DNA from: an uncultured Desulfomonile sp.
Lineage (GTDB): Bacteria; Desulfobacterota; Desulfomonilia; Desulfomonilales; Desulfomonilaceae
DNA length: 6,722 nt
Direction of reading: 5' to 3'
Assembly (NCBI GenBank): GCA_937915285.1
Contig: CALDNG010000053.1
Coordinates: forward strand, 1-6,722
Part shown: positions 5,717-6,722 of the stretch, in pieces
Numbering within the stretch: the stretch's first letter is position 1
How the letters are laid out: each line of letters begins with the position of its first letter
Position numbers and translations under genes: made by a program
Notes under the pieces: model-generated
What the model saw: only the letters and a program-made list of their open reading frames with translations
Database searches by the model: none
What the model was told of the DNA's origin: nothing

Positions 5717-6722
5717 ATGCCTGATTCTTTTGATAAAGGCAAGGGGCAGCATAAAACAAGCTCCTCGGATAAACTCAGGGATCGCCTTGGCTCGGCAAAA
5801 AAGGTTGCAGCCAGTAAGCTTCCCGGATGGGTTTACAGATTCACTGAGGAAAAGTGGCAGTTAAGAGCCCTGCTGATAGGGACTTCTATAATAGCCGCTT
5901 TCATGTTGGCTCCAAAATCTTACCATGTTGGAGCCCTTGTGGTGGGAGAGCCCTCCCAGGAAACAATCATATCCCCAATTACATTCAAGGTTATTGATGA
6001 GGCGGCAACCAACAAGAATCGCGATGAGGTCCTGCGGTCGGCCCCGCCTGTTTATGATTTCGACGAGGAAATGATCCACGATATCCAGGCCAGGATATCC
6101 AACGCATTCAGTTTCATGAAGGAATATCAGGCGGCTGAGGAGGAGGAGCGCCTGAAGGAAGAAGAAAAGGCTCGAGACCCGAAGCCTCAGCCCGAGACAA
6201 AAACAGCCGGCGCAAAACCATTTCAGCCCCTTGAAGAGAGCGCACAGAAGGTTCGTTTCGAGTCACTCCTGGGAGCAAACGTCTCACAGAGCAGTTTTAC
6301 TGCACTGAAATCTGCCGGCTTCAATGCCAAGGCAGAGAGGGACCTGAGGTCTTTGGTTGTGCCTATGCTCCTGAGAGGGGTCGTGCTTAGCCGGGAATTG
6401 TTGATGCGCGATGGCAAGCAGGGCATCCTTGTAAAATCTAAATCCAAGGACAAGCTGGAGCCACTGAAGGATTTATCCACCATTTATGATCTCAAGGAAG
6501 CCGTAGACCTGATTAACGCAGAGGAGATGGACCCGTCCGAAGACTCCGTCCTGGGTCAGTCAATCAGGAAAATCGCTACTGATCTCATAAATGTCAATCT
6601 CACCTATAACAGGGAAAAGACCTACGCTCTCAGGCAGGAGGCCTTGGCATCCGTAAAACCTGTCTTTTTTCAGGTCGTCAAGGGTGAACAGATTGTAAAA
6701 GAGGGAGATCGGAAGAGCACAC
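5717..6722 (+). CDS. 7TM-HD phosphohydrolase (PgpH/YqfF type), 3' end missing
   Basis: The frame runs from the ATG at 5717 to the contig end without a stop, giving about 335 codons; members are usually 700-850 residues. After a basic cytoplasmic N-terminus comes one membrane helix (about residues 49-65), then the extracytoplasmic 7TMR-HDED sensor domain. Family hallmarks are ISPITFKVID (85-94), RSAPPVYDFD (107-116), NLTYN (294-298) and VKGEQIVKEG (321-330). Residues 137-165 are a charged Glu/Lys/Pro-rich insertion, low in complexity. The 7TM bundle and the HD catalytic domain, which in PgpH hydrolyses cyclic di-AMP, lie beyond the window, so activity is inferred from the family. The gene follows phoH by 8 bases, and the start has only weak Shine-Dalgarno options (GGAG 5701-5704, CAGG 5711-5714), suggesting translational coupling. 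The last five codons fall in probable adapter sequence and should be ignored. Confidence 0.9.
   Translation, partial: MPDSFDKGKGQHKTSSSDKLRDRLGSAKKVAASKLPGWVYRFTEEKWQLRALLIGTSIIAAFMLAPKSYHVGALVVGEPSQETIISPITFKVIDEAATNKNRDEVLRSAPPVYDFDEEMIHDIQARISNAFSFMKEYQAAEEEERLKEEEKARDPKPQPETKTAGAKPFQPLEESAQKVRFESLLGANVSQSSFTALKSAGFNAKAERDLRSLVVPMLLRGVVLSRELLMRDGKQGILVKSKSKDKLEPLKDLSTIYDLKEAVDLINAEEMDPSEDSVLGQSIRKIATDLINVNLTYNREKTYALRQEALASVKPVFFQVVKGEQIVKEGDRKST
6706..6722 (+). other. Probable Illumina TruSeq adapter remnant at the contig end
   Basis: The final 17 bases, AGATCGGAAGAGCACAC, are identical to the first 17 bases of the standard TruSeq read-1 3' adapter and run exactly to the end of the window. 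They are most likely untrimmed library sequence, not genome. One or a few of the first bases could be genuine by coincidence. Confidence 0.93.

Overview
The window looks like a contig end from a Gram-negative bacterium of roughly balanced GC, most likely a member of the Desulfobacterota (former Deltaproteobacteria). The Gram-negative call rests on an outer-membrane beta-barrel ending in phenylalanine and a small candidate lipoprotein. The lineage call rests on a phoH-type ATPase gene followed directly by a 7TM-HD phosphohydrolase gene, an order familiar from Firmicutes, Cyanobacteria and Deltaproteobacteria. It is an inference. No rRNA, tRNA, insertion sequence, CRISPR array or phage gene is visible.

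Layout. Positions 1-1062 hold the 3' part of an aromatic-rich outer-membrane beta-barrel gene, followed by a hairpin (1098-1128). Next come a SAM-dependent methyltransferase (1163-1771) and a small four-helix membrane protein of unknown function (1874-2299). A recognisable promoter (2349-2378) precedes a short candidate lipoprotein (2415-2726). An FmdB-type zinc-ribbon protein (2912-3130) and an unrecognised acidic protein (3172-3609) follow and may be cotranscribed. mazG lies on the minus strand (3747-4547), convergent with that gene. mazG is divergent from the phoH/ybeZ-type gene (4710-5708), which is followed after 8 bases by the 5' part of a pgpH/yqfF-type 7TM-HD gene (5717 to the end).

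How the genes fit together. The right half is a housekeeping and stress block: MazG removes excess or damaged NTPs, PhoH/YbeZ is an RNA-associated ATPase linked to ribosome and rRNA maturation through YbeY, and PgpH-type proteins hydrolyse cyclic di-AMP. The usual next gene, ybeY, would lie beyond the contig end. The 162-base mazG-phoH gap carries two divergent sigma70-like promoters whose -10 boxes sit on almost the same bases. The left half is a set of small, poorly characterised envelope and cytoplasmic genes with no obvious common pathway.

The two observations most worth checking are that overlapping bidirectional promoter and the last 17 bases, which exactly match the start of an Illumina TruSeq adapter and are probably not genomic. 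I see no convincing undescribed multi-gene system here; the novelty is confined to small genes of unknown function and to intergenic regulation.
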